A stretch of 64,000 nucleotides of DNA from Celerinatantimonas yamalensis (GTDB taxonomy: Bacteria > Pseudomonadota > Gammaproteobacteria > Enterobacterales > Celerinatantimonadaceae). Shown here one piece after another: positions 17,661 through 26,021 of the stretch. The translations under genes were made by a program, and so were the position numbers. Where the stretch lies: assembly GCF_046054155.1 (NCBI RefSeq), contig NZ_JBEQCT010000002.1, positions 124,001 to 188,000 on the forward strand, read 5' to 3'. Numbering within the stretch: the stretch's first letter is position 1; every line of letters starts with the position of its first letter. The notes beneath the pieces were generated by a model that was not told the DNA's origin, did no database searches, and worked only from the letters and a program-made list of their open reading frames with translations.

Positions 17661-19315
17661 TAGTGACTCTCCATTGGGTGACCTGCAGGAGGGATCTTAT
17701 CAGCGGGCCTTGAATGATCAAAAATCAATGCATTAGAATGTTCGCCCAATTGCTGCAACAAAGGTTGCAGTTCATTGAGCGAGCGTTGTAGCGATTTAAA
17801 ACTCTGCTGTAATGATTGTCCCATCGCCCCCTGCTGTTGATACTGACTCAAAGTACGATTAATTTGCACCAACGTATCGCGAACATGCGTCGGCAGTTGC
17901 TCTTTAGTAGAGCGCTTAAGTAATTGATTGAGCTGATCGCTACTTTGCCGCAAGCTGATTAAACTCTGATCCGCTTGTTTGAGCGTTTGTTGTACTCCCT
18001 GCATTGTTTGCTGAATGGGCGCTTTAGCTAGATGATCAAGGATTTGAACCAACTTATTCTGAATTTGGTTGAATTTACCCGCTACAGTGGGAAATGCGGC
18101 ATATCCACCAAAAGTCTCAGATGTCGGTGCTTTTGCGTGAGGAACAAAATCAATATCAATAATTTTGGCACCGGTGAGAATATTACTCGTTTCTAATGAA
18201 GCACGCAGTCCCAGCTTAATTTGACTTTTAAGTAGCTCTTGCCAATCTTTTAACGAAATATTTTTCTGAAAATCACTATCTAAGCGTTGTGGCTCAATCC
18301 GAGCAAGTACTGGAATTGAAGGATTGCTCATCGTTGACAAGCGGTGGAACGAAATACCATTATAAGGGACTTGAGTCACGGTACCGATACGAATTCCACG
18401 AAATTCCACCGGAGCGCCCTCTTCAAGCCCACTGATATTCGAATTAAATAGGAATACATAATTAATAAATTGATCATAGCGGTGGTTTTCAGCCTGCTCT
18501 TTTGAACCATAAAGATTAAACTGGGTAAAATCAGGTACCGGTTTACCAGCATGACCTTTGGTTACGCCAAAACTAATGCCGCCTGAAAGTAGTGTCTCTA
18601 GCGAGTCCATTTTCACCTGCACTCCGCGCGCGGAACTTACTATAGCAAGCCCAGGGGTTAACCAAAATTGCACCGAGCTGTTGACCAATTCATCATAGGG
18701 CGCTTTGATAAAGAGTCGATAGGTAATATCTGCACTCTTCAGATCAAACCCCACTTTTTCAATATAACCGACCTCATAGCCGTGAAAATGCACGGGCGCA
18801 CCCACATCAAGCTTGGATAATCCATTACTGCGCAGTCGCAGACGGATACCTTGGTCTTCAGATGTTGATAATGGAGCTTGGGTCAGCATATTAAAGCGAG
18901 TTTTTTCCCCCTGATGACCAGGCTCCATCTCAATATAAGCTCCCGATAACAAAGTCCCTAAGCCACTAATACCTTCTCGACCAATTCGCGGTTTAATCAC
19001 CCAAAATTTAGTATCATCACCGAGCATCTGACGGGTGCCATTATCCAATCGCACTTGAATAATGGCATGATTATAATCTTTACTTAGATGGATACTGGTC
19101 ACTTCGCCGACATCGACATTACGCGCTTTTACTTTGGTTTTACCAACGGATAGCCCTTCTGCATTAGAGGCGACGATCTCAATCAGCGGCCCTTGAGTCG
19201 CCCAGTTTTGATAGAGCATCCAGCCAGCAACCACTAACGCCACAATCGGAACCAGCCAGATCGAGTTAAATCGTACACGGCGCAGCGATTGGACCGATGG
19301 TTTTAAGTCACTCAA
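17660..19315 (-). CDS. pqiB: MCE-domain protein PqiB, periplasm-spanning lipid conduit
   Basis: Inner-membrane-anchored protein of 551 aa that forms a periplasmic tube of three stacked MCE rings with a long C-terminal coiled-coil needle. A single N-terminal helix (IWLVPIVALVVAGWML) is followed by MCE repeats at roughly residues 40, 155 and 275. GREGISGLGTLLSGAYIEME lies in the first repeat and YEVGYIEKVGFD and IRIGTVTQVPY in the others. Glutamine-rich heptads (about 430-535) form the coiled coil. I place the start at TTG 19315: AGGAG lies 7 nt upstream and the length then matches E. coli PqiB. An ATG at 19366 would overlap pqiA more and lacks a binding site. Confidence 0.9.
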   Translation of the reverse strand: MSDLKPSVQSLRRVRFNSIWLVPIVALVVAGWMLYQNWATQGPLIEIVASNAEGLSVGKTKVKARNVDVGEVTSIHLSKDYNHAIIQVRLDNGTRQMLGDDTKFWVIKPRIGREGISGLGTLLSGAYIEMEPGHQGEKTRFNMLTQAPLSTSEDQGIRLRLRSNGLSKLDVGAPVHFHGYEVGYIEKVGFDLKSADITYRLFIKAPYDELVNSSVQFWLTPGLAIVSSARGVQVKMDSLETLLSGGISFGVTKGHAGKPVPDFTQFNLYGSKEQAENHRYDQFINYVFLFNSNISGLEEGAPVEFRGIRIGTVTQVPYNGISFHRLSTMSNPSIPVLARIEPQRLDSDFQKNISLKDWQELLKSQIKLGLRASLETSNILTGAKIIDIDFVPHAKAPTSETFGGYAAFPTVAGKFNQIQNKLVQILDHLAKAPIQQTMQGVQQTLKQADQSLISLRQSSDQLNQLLKRSTKEQLPTHVRDTLVQINRTLSQYQQQGAMGQSLQQSFKSLQRSLNELQPLLQQLGEHSNALIFDHSRPADKIPPAGHPMESH

Positions 19316-20609
19316 AGATACTCTCCTCTTCTGGCGTAACACTCGCCCATAATAATCGGGGATCAAAGCTCATCGCAGCGACCATGGTTAATACGACCAC
19401 AGAGGCAAATGACAAAGCAGCTGGTCCTGGAACAATAAACATTAATCCTCCCAACTGCACCAACGATGTTAATAAGGCCACAACAAATACATCAATCATT
19501 GACCAACGACCCACAAATTCTGTCAACTGATACAACTTCTGTTTAATTCTTATCGATTGCGATGATGGAAAATAGCTCTGCCAACACAACCAACACAGTG
19601 CCAATATTTTACTAGTCGGCACCAGTATGCTTGCCACAAAAATGACAATAGCCACCGGATAAGACCCCATCTGCCACAACAACAAAACACCGCCAATAAT
19701 GGTGGAATAATGCGTTATAGCTAACGAATGAGTATCCATGATGGGGAAAAAATTGGCCGGTATATACATCAATATCGAGGCAATCAAGAGCGCCACCGTT
19801 TTGCTTAAATCAGTGCTGCGTTCAGGTTTTATAAAGTGTTGGCAGCGTGGACAGTGCTGCGCATCCAGGTGTACAGATAAACCACAAAAGCTGCACATGC
19901 CAAGCCCTTGCTGAGAGGCCACGCCAGTCACATTAGCCCCCACGCTCTGAGTGTCATCAATCCAACGCCAAAGCTGGCGATTGTCCACCAGTCCCATCAC
20001 GATGACAAAGAGGATCACAAACCCACAGTAAGCCCAAAATGAGAGACCTAACTGAATACTCGCCATTGAATGCAGCTTGATCAAGGCGACCAAAACGCCG
20101 ATTAAGAATACATCGACCATCAGCCAAGGCTGCACCACCACCAACCAACGTGCAGCCAAACGTTTAGCCAACAGCGGCCAACCCGTCACCCCTGCTATAG
20201 CTATGTAGATAATACTTAACAAGAAACTTACCGGTAAAATAACCAGCAACAATAATATGATGATTGATAATCCCAAAAAATGATGCGACATCAAAACGCT
20301 GATCATATCGAACAAATGAATCGATTGCTCAATGCCGTGTGATGAAAAACCGATCAGTGGAAAATAAATCGCCATCAGAAACATCACCAATGCCGCCACC
20401 GACAACGACAAGATACGCTCGGGCCAGTGGGAATAGATGACCGTGAGAGTATGCCCACAACGCGCGCAAAGTGCTTTCTCTCCCGGATGCATCACAGGTA
20501 ACGAATTGATCCAATCGCAACATTCGCAGACCATCAAATGAGGCTGCTGCTGTTCATCTGGGCGGATAGGATGCTCTTGTTTGAATCTTGATATCGAGAA
20601 TACCTTCAA
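19308..20609 (-). CDS. pqiA: Inner-membrane protein PqiA
   Basis: Polytopic inner-membrane partner of PqiB, 433 aa. It consists of two related halves, each with a zinc-ribbon-like CxxC pair (CECCDW with CARCGH; CSFCGL with CPRCQH) followed by four hydrophobic helices. This is the standard PqiA architecture. The start appears to be TTG at 20609; no ATG precedes the first cysteine motif except one inside it. Paraquat-inducible regulation by SoxRS is known in E. coli, but I could not confirm a soxbox here. Divergent from mipA. Confidence 0.9.
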   Translation of the reverse strand: MKVFSISRFKQEHPIRPDEQQQPHLMVCECCDWINSLPVMHPGEKALCARCGHTLTVIYSHWPERILSLSVAALVMFLMAIYFPLIGFSSHGIEQSIHLFDMISVLMSHHFLGLSIIILLLLVILPVSFLLSIIYIAIAGVTGWPLLAKRLAARWLVVVQPWLMVDVFLIGVLVALIKLHSMASIQLGLSFWAYCGFVILFVIVMGLVDNRQLWRWIDDTQSVGANVTGVASQQGLGMCSFCGLSVHLDAQHCPRCQHFIKPERSTDLSKTVALLIASILMYIPANFFPIMDTHSLAITHYSTIIGGVLLLWQMGSYPVAIVIFVASILVPTSKILALCWLCWQSYFPSSQSIRIKQKLYQLTEFVGRWSMIDVFVVALLTSLVQLGGLMFIVPGPAALSFASVVVLTMVAAMSFDPRLLWASVTPEEESIFE

Positions 20610-20824
20610 ACCAACGCACTCCCTTACTAGGCGTCAATAACAGCAGTCGATGCTTAATCGTCATCGATCAATAAAATATATCTATAATGACATCGATAAT
20701 CGACACCATTATATTTGCATCTGTTGATTTTGCATAGATTTATGCCAGTCATAGACTGCTATGTTTTTCCCCATTATTCGTTATATAGTACAAAATTAGA
20801 CAAGCCACTCAATAAGAGAATCAG

Positions 20825-21601
20825 ATGAAACACAAAAATCGCATCTTAGCCTGTGCACTCCCATTACTTAGCCTATCGCCACTTGTCTATGCAGCACCAA
20901 ACGATGGCGTGCAAATTGGTGCGTTCATCGCCCACGCTCCCCGCTATTCGGGTTCAAATGATTCGCATCTACAAATTTTACCTTTAGTCAGTGCGAAGAT
21001 GGGCATGTTTTTTTTAGATTTTCATCGTGGACTAGGTGTCCATCTCGATTTAACCAATCACTGGTATGTCGAACAGTCATTAGGTTATCGCGGCACGCGC
21101 AAAGACAGTGATAGTAATTGGGGTAATGGCAGCGATTACCTTAAAGGGATGGGGAAAACTGATTCAGCGTGGACTAGCACAACCACGTTCGGTTATGCAT
21201 TCAATCCTTATATTAGCGCTGACGTCAGCGCAACAACAGCATTAAACCATGATCAAGGGATCAACTATGTACCCACAATCTCTGGGCAGTTCCCCCTCCC
21301 CAATCAATTTAGGCTGATAGCCAAAGCCAGCTGGTTATTGGCAACTCATAATTACACCCAAACCTTTTATGGCGTCAATACAACGCAAAGCCAGCAAACG
21401 GGTTTTGCGCGCTACCATAGTGCAGGCGGTGGATATGGGCATCAACTCAGCTTAGGCCTTATCAAACTCATAGGGGAGAATATGACCGCATCGCTGCTAG
21501 TCGGTTACACCCATTTAAGCGATAAGGTCGCTCGCAGCGATGTGGTGCAAGATAACAATAACTTGACCACGGTATTAGCGTTGTCCTATCGAATCTGGTA
21601 G
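20825..21601 (+). CDS. MipA/OmpV-family outer-membrane protein
   Basis: Predicted outer-membrane beta-barrel of 258 aa with a cleavable signal peptide (ends SPLVYAAP, cleavage about residue 23). Alternating hydrophobic strands, glycine-rich turns and the terminal aromatic residue (SYRIW) fit the MipA/OmpV family. Members have been described as scaffolding proteins for murein hydrolase and synthase or as osmoregulated porins; which applies here is unknown. AATAAGAGAATCAG precedes the ATG. It is divergent from pqiABC, with 215 bp between, and may share envelope-stress regulation. Confidence 0.85.
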   Translation: MKHKNRILACALPLLSLSPLVYAAPNDGVQIGAFIAHAPRYSGSNDSHLQILPLVSAKMGMFFLDFHRGLGVHLDLTNHWYVEQSLGYRGTRKDSDSNWGNGSDYLKGMGKTDSAWTSTTTFGYAFNPYISADVSATTALNHDQGINYVPTISGQFPLPNQFRLIAKASWLLATHNYTQTFYGVNTTQSQQTGFARYHSAGGGYGHQLSLGLIKLIGENMTASLLVGYTHLSDKVARSDVVQDNNNLTTVLALSYRIW

Positions 21602-21666
21602 CGCCTTTCAGATTGATGTAACCACCTTTTTGAAGTGGCTACATTATGATAACTTGCGCGCGCAGC

Positions 21667-23166
21667 TTACTTGCCGATCTGCGTCGGTGATGTCAGCAAC
21701 GCCGCTAATTGAGTCACAGCACCTTTAGCACCTAGCTTTAAAAGCTGTTGGTAAGCACACTCAATCGCGCTGACAAAGGTCTGATTGGCAGCTAATTCAG
21801 CGGGGAAAATAGCATCAACAGCGAGTAATTTGGCTACAACCGACACATTCAGCCCTTGCCCATCGCAAATCGCTTTCAGTTCACTTGCCATCGGGTCAAC
21901 GACTTCAATGGGCCGATTGTCTTCATCAACTGCCGCCACATAACGCATCCATCCAGCAATAGCTAACGCCAAACAAGGGAAGTCATTACCTTTGGCTAAG
22001 TGAAATTGTACCGAGGTCAGCATTCGCTGCGGCAATTTTTTACTCCCATCCATGGCGATTTGCCAAGTTCGGTGCTGCAAATTAGGATTAGTAAAGCGTT
22101 CTAACAGCGAATCAGCATAACCACTTAAATTAACGCCTTGTACCCGCAATGTCGGAACTTGTTCATCCATCATTAATGCCCGAGCAACGCGGCAATAATC
22201 ATCATTAGCCACCGTCTGGGCAATCGTTTCATAGCCACCTAAATAACCAAGATAGGCCAACAATGAATGACTGCCATTGAGCATTCGCAGTTTCATCTCT
22301 TCAAATGGAACAACATCATCAACCAGCTGAGCTCCAACTTTTTCCCATGCGGGTCGGCCTGCGACAAAATGATCTTCTACCACCCATTGACGAAATGGTT
22401 CACAGACAATACTGCAGGGATCGCTCACACCGCCCAATTGCTGACTCACCTGTTGATAGGATTCTGATGTCATCGCTGGCACAATTCGATCCACCATCGT
22501 ACATGGAAAAGTGACATGCGCATCAATCCACTGGGCAAGCTCGGCATCGAGCTGCTGAGCATAATCAAGCACAACTTGGCGAACTACGTCTCCATTGCCT
22601 TGAATATTGTCACAGGAGAGAACTGTAAACGGTTTGGCTTTCATTTGGCAGCGCATCGCAAGCGCTTTTACGATATAACCGATGGCCGATTGGGGTTCAT
22701 CAGGCGTACTTAAATCATGCACGATCAGTGGATGGGTTAAATCCAACCGTCCTAGAGCATCTGCACAATAGCCTTTTTCAGTAATGGTCATCGAGACGAT
22801 AGCCACCTCGGGATCGGCCAATTTATCCAACACAGCGTCAATACCATCTAACTGTGGATGGAGTGACTGGCAGATCGAACCACTGACTTTCACAGCCGTT
22901 TGCGTGGCTCCTTTTTCGATGACTGTATACAGATGTTCCTGTTGACGAAGCATCTCTATTTGCGTTTCGCCACCCATCAAATTGATCTCGCAAATTCCCC
23001 AATCAGTTGCCTCATCTTGCGCTAAGTCGTTCATAAACAGCGCCTGATGCGCGCGGTGAAAAGCACCAAACCCTAAATGCACCCATTTCGGTTTGAGCTG
23101 ATGACGATCATAGCTAGGACGTTTCACCTGCTCTGGTAAATTCGCCGTTGCAATCGTTGCTTGCAT
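21667..23166 (-). CDS. uxuB: D-mannonate oxidoreductase (fructuronate reductase)
   Basis: NAD-dependent enzyme interconverting D-fructuronate and D-mannonate in glucuronate catabolism. It has 499 aa, as expected for the long-chain mannitol dehydrogenase family. The N-terminal dinucleotide-binding segment (WVHLGFGAFHRAHQALF, about residue 27), ITEKGYC, CDNIQGNG (about residue 188) and the catalytic KLRMLNGSHSLLAYLGY (about residue 295) are characteristic. AGGAGCAAAATTA precedes the ATG at 23166. Divergence from uxuR-uxuA and the palindromes at 23429-23585 indicate joint control by UxuR. Other members of this family (mannitol, tagaturonate) are similar, but the context favours UxuB. Confidence 0.92.
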   Translation of the reverse strand: MQATIATANLPEQVKRPSYDRHQLKPKWVHLGFGAFHRAHQALFMNDLAQDEATDWGICEINLMGGETQIEMLRQQEHLYTVIEKGATQTAVKVSGSICQSLHPQLDGIDAVLDKLADPEVAIVSMTITEKGYCADALGRLDLTHPLIVHDLSTPDEPQSAIGYIVKALAMRCQMKAKPFTVLSCDNIQGNGDVVRQVVLDYAQQLDAELAQWIDAHVTFPCTMVDRIVPAMTSESYQQVSQQLGGVSDPCSIVCEPFRQWVVEDHFVAGRPAWEKVGAQLVDDVVPFEEMKLRMLNGSHSLLAYLGYLGGYETIAQTVANDDYCRVARALMMDEQVPTLRVQGVNLSGYADSLLERFTNPNLQHRTWQIAMDGSKKLPQRMLTSVQFHLAKGNDFPCLALAIAGWMRYVAAVDEDNRPIEVVDPMASELKAICDGQGLNVSVVAKLLAVDAIFPAELAANQTFVSAIECAYQQLLKLGAKGAVTQLAALLTSPTQIGK

Positions 23167-23428
23167 TAATTTTGCTCCTATTGAAAGAGATCCTCGAAGA
23201 TAAAGGAATGGATAAATCGACTTACTGACTTCACAATGGGGCAACCACTCCTTACAGTATCTTAGCGAGACTTAAAGTTTGGTCGCAGACGTCCCATCAA
23301 TAATATTCAATCTGTTGATATTAAGATGAAACACAACCCAATAAAGCGTGGTTAGTCTATGATGATGCTGGCAACGGTAAGCGATTGGTTGACTTATTTT
23401 TGTGATAAACATCCCAATTTATAAAAAA

Positions 23429-23440
23429 TTGGTATAACCA
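23429..23440. promoter_or_regulatory. UxuR/ExuR operator-like site 1
   Basis: TTGGTATAACCA, an imperfect TGGT/ACCA inverted repeat with 3-nt spacing, resembling the TTGGT-NN-ACCAA operators of UxuR/ExuR. It is the site nearest uxuB. Confidence 0.5.
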
Positions 23441-23488
23441 TTTATAATTTTGGTGCTAAAAATCAATAAAAATAAGATTATCCATTGA

Positions 23489-23500
23489 CTGGTCAACCAA
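23489..23500. promoter_or_regulatory. UxuR/ExuR operator-like site 2
   Basis: CTGGTCAACCAA matches the TTGGT-NN-ACCAA operator form with one mismatch. It starts 60 bp from site 1. Confidence 0.6.
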
Positions 23501-23573
23501 TTTAGCCTTAGCATTTAGTCTTCAAGTGATAATCACCATTGAAATCAATTCGAAGACTGACTTAAGCTATAAA

Positions 23574-23585
23574 TTGGTTGACCAA
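23574..23585. promoter_or_regulatory. UxuR/ExuR operator-like site 3
   Basis: TTGGTTGACCAA has perfect 5-bp arms around TG. It lies about 100 bp upstream of uxuR, suggesting autoregulation. Confidence 0.65.
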
Positions 23586-23687
23586 AAAAAACAAAAATTT
23601 AGCTGTATTGTCATTACCATGAGATGTTGGATCTGCACGATACGGGCACTCGCATCATCACACAACATGAAGCAATTTGAGTGAACT

Positions 23688-24461
23688 ATGTTATCCAGAG
23701 AACCTAAACGGCAGTACCAAACCATTGGTCTTAAGCTGCGCAGCCTACTCGAGCAAGGCGATTATCAAGTAGGGGAACGCTTGCCGCCAGAGCGCGAAAT
23801 TGCTCAGCTCTACGACGTCAATCGCGCGGTCGTGCGAGAAGCGTTGATCATGCTAGAGCTCGAAGAGTTGATTGAAATTCGCAAAGGTTCTGGCATCTAT
23901 GTGATTGCACAACCCGCCCCACGCCCATCAAATACAGATGAACAAGACGGAATACGTGATGATATTGGTCCTTTTGAATATCTACAAGCCCGCCAACTGT
24001 TTGAAAGTCAGTTAGCTGAGCTTGCAGCAATACAGGTTACTAAACACGATATTAAAGCGATGAATCAAGCATTAGTGAGCGAAAAACAAGCGCTAGCTGA
24101 GGGCGATACAAGTTATGATGGCGACAAAAGTTTTCATTTGGCCATTGCTAAAGCCACTCAAAATAGTCTTTTAGAAGAAATGTTAGAATCTCTGTGGCTG
24201 CGCCGTCAGCAAAGTCCAATGTGGAAAAAGCTCCACACCCATATTACCAATCACAGTTATCGAAAAGATTGGTTGGACGATCACCAAAAAATATTGTCCG
24301 CCATCAAAATGAAAAATGCTGTCGAAGCCAAACAGGCGATGTGGCAACACCTTGAGAATGTGAAACAACGTTTATTTGAGCTTTCTGATGTGAACGACCC
24401 TGAATTTGATGGCTATTTATTTAGCTCTGCTCCACTTCACAATATACCGACGCTCGAATAA
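23688..24461 (+). CDS. uxuR: GntR-family (FadR subfamily) regulator of hexuronate genes, UxuR-like
   Basis: Repressor of 257 aa. The N-terminal winged helix-turn-helix (GERLPPEREIAQLYDVNRAV, about residues 28-47) is followed by an all-helical FCD ligand-binding domain (about residues 90-235) with the expected metal-ligand histidines. It is adjacent to uxuA (25-nt gap) and divergent from uxuB. It resembles both UxuR and ExuR of E. coli; context makes UxuR the better name. Expected inducer is fructuronate or glucuronate. The three palindromes upstream are probable binding sites. Confidence 0.88.
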   Translation: MLSREPKRQYQTIGLKLRSLLEQGDYQVGERLPPEREIAQLYDVNRAVVREALIMLELEELIEIRKGSGIYVIAQPAPRPSNTDEQDGIRDDIGPFEYLQARQLFESQLAELAAIQVTKHDIKAMNQALVSEKQALAEGDTSYDGDKSFHLAIAKATQNSLLEEMLESLWLRRQQSPMWKKLHTHITNHSYRKDWLDDHQKILSAIKMKNAVEAKQAMWQHLENVKQRLFELSDVNDPEFDGYLFSSAPLHNIPTLE

Positions 24462-24486
24462 TAATTTAATCTAAGTGAGATAATTT

Positions 24487-25668
24487 ATGGAACATACATG
24501 GCGATGGTACGGGCCCAATGACCCCGTCACCTTAAGTGATATTCGACAAACTGGAGCAACCGGAATTGTCAACGCATTACACCATATTCCCAATGGACAA
24601 GTTTGGTCTGTTGATGAAATTCAACAACGTAAAGCCCTGATCGAGCAGGCTGGATTAATATGGTCAGTTGTGGAAAGCGTGCCAGTCCATGAAGAGATCA
24701 AAACGCGCAGTGGCAACTACCTGACGTGGATTGATAACTACAAACAAACGCTGATCAATCTGGCTCAGTGTGGCATTGATACGGTCTGCTACAACTTTAT
24801 GCCTGTTCTGGATTGGACTCGCACCGATCTCGCTTATCAACTTACTGATGGCTCACGGGCACTGCGCTTTGACCAAATTGCGTTTGCCGCATTTGAACTG
24901 CATATTCTCAAACGCCCTGGCGCAGCGGCTGAATATAGCAGCGATGAAAAGGCCCAAGCGAAAGCCTATTTTGAGAAAATGAGTCAAGCAGATATTAACC
25001 AACTCACAGCCAATATTATTGCGGGGCTACCTGGCGCCGAAGAAGGCTATACCTTAACCGAATTCCAAAAACAGTTGGATCGTTATAAAGCTATCAACAA
25101 AGCGACGCTGCGCAACAACTTACAGTACTTTTTGTTGCAGCTAATGCCGATTTGTGAGCAATACGGGATGAAACTTGCTGTTCACCCCGATGATCCACCG
25201 CGTCCAATTTTAGGTCTGCCACGCATTGTCTCAACGATTGAAGACATGCAATGGCTAACCCAAGCCGTGCCAAGCCAGATGAATGGCTTTACCATGTGTA
25301 CCGGTTCTTATGGGGTGCGAGCCGATAATGACTTGGTCAATATGATTGAGCAATTTAGCGATCGCATCTACTTTGTCCATCTACGATCAACCGAGCGCGA
25401 AGACAACCCCAAAAGTTTCCATGAAGCATCCCATCTCACGGGTGATGTCAACATGGTGGGCGTTATCACGGCTCTACTCAAAGAAGAGCGGCGTCGCCAA
25501 ACACAAGGGGAACAGCGCCTTATCCCGATGCGCCCCGATCACGGTCATCAAATGCTCGATGATCTTAATAAACAAACGAATCCTGGGTATTCCTGTATCG
25601 GGCGGATGAAAGGGCTTGCCGAATTAAGCGGTATCGAATTGGCTTTAAAACAAATACTCGACAAATAA
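24487..25668 (+). CDS. uxuA: Mannonate dehydratase
   Basis: Dehydrates D-mannonate to 2-keto-3-deoxygluconate, the entry to the Entner-Doudoroff pathway. It has 393 aa, normal for UxuA. Clear family blocks are WRWYGPNDPVTLSDIRQTGA at the start, VVESVPVHEEIK, CYNFMPVLDWTRTDL (about residue 100), the metal-binding region LAVHPDDPPRPILGLPRIVS (about residue 232), CTGSYGVRADND and RPDHGHQMLDD near the C-terminus. It lies 25 nt after uxuR, so the two are cotranscribed and end at a strong terminator. Confidence 0.97.
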   Translation: MEHTWRWYGPNDPVTLSDIRQTGATGIVNALHHIPNGQVWSVDEIQQRKALIEQAGLIWSVVESVPVHEEIKTRSGNYLTWIDNYKQTLINLAQCGIDTVCYNFMPVLDWTRTDLAYQLTDGSRALRFDQIAFAAFELHILKRPGAAAEYSSDEKAQAKAYFEKMSQADINQLTANIIAGLPGAEEGYTLTEFQKQLDRYKAINKATLRNNLQYFLLQLMPICEQYGMKLAVHPDDPPRPILGLPRIVSTIEDMQWLTQAVPSQMNGFTMCTGSYGVRADNDLVNMIEQFSDRIYFVHLRSTEREDNPKSFHEASHLTGDVNMVGVITALLKEERRRQTQGEQRLIPMRPDHGHQMLDDLNKQTNPGYSCIGRMKGLAELSGIELALKQILDK

Positions 25669-25678
25669 TGAATAATCT

Positions 25679-25706
25679 AAAAAAGCCCCAACCAGGGCTT
25701 TTTTAG
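25679..25706 (+). terminator. Rho-independent terminator of uxuR-uxuA
   Basis: AAGCCC pairs with GGGCTT, preceded by an A-tract and followed by TTTTTT, starting 11 nt after the uxuA stop. Confidence 0.88.
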
Positions 25707-26021
25707 GCGGTTAGACCCAGTGAATATGAGCCTTACAAGTAAACAACTAACTGTCTGCTTGTCCACATCGGTTGCCATGCGCCAGACAATATCATTAATT
25801 ACTCGATCTGTTGGGTAGCATCATTATAGGCAAATATTTGCTCTGCGATCGTCTCCGTCGACATGGCAGTTTTATGCTCAGCTACAACGGCTCATGGTCG
25901 CGCTGGAGTAATACCAATTAACTGGTGTAATTGGTATTATTTTTCCACTCAAAAATCACAAAAAAGACAAATGAAAAAGCCCAAAAGGTTGGCCGATCAA
26001 ACCAACCCATCAGAAGAGAAA
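25707..26021. other. Intergenic region between uxuA and the esterase gene
   Basis: About 315 bases between convergent genes. No convincing gene is seen. The only clear element is a stem-loop at 25910-25943, which suits a terminator for the leftward esterase gene or a leftover rightward unit. Confidence 0.4.
25910..25943. terminator. Stem-loop with T-run downstream of the esterase gene
   Basis: AATACCAATTA (25910-25920) pairs perfectly with TAATTGGTATT (25928-25938) around a 7-nt loop, followed by ATTTTT on the plus strand. AT-rich but 11 bp long. The T-run favours termination of rightward transcription. Confidence 0.55.
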
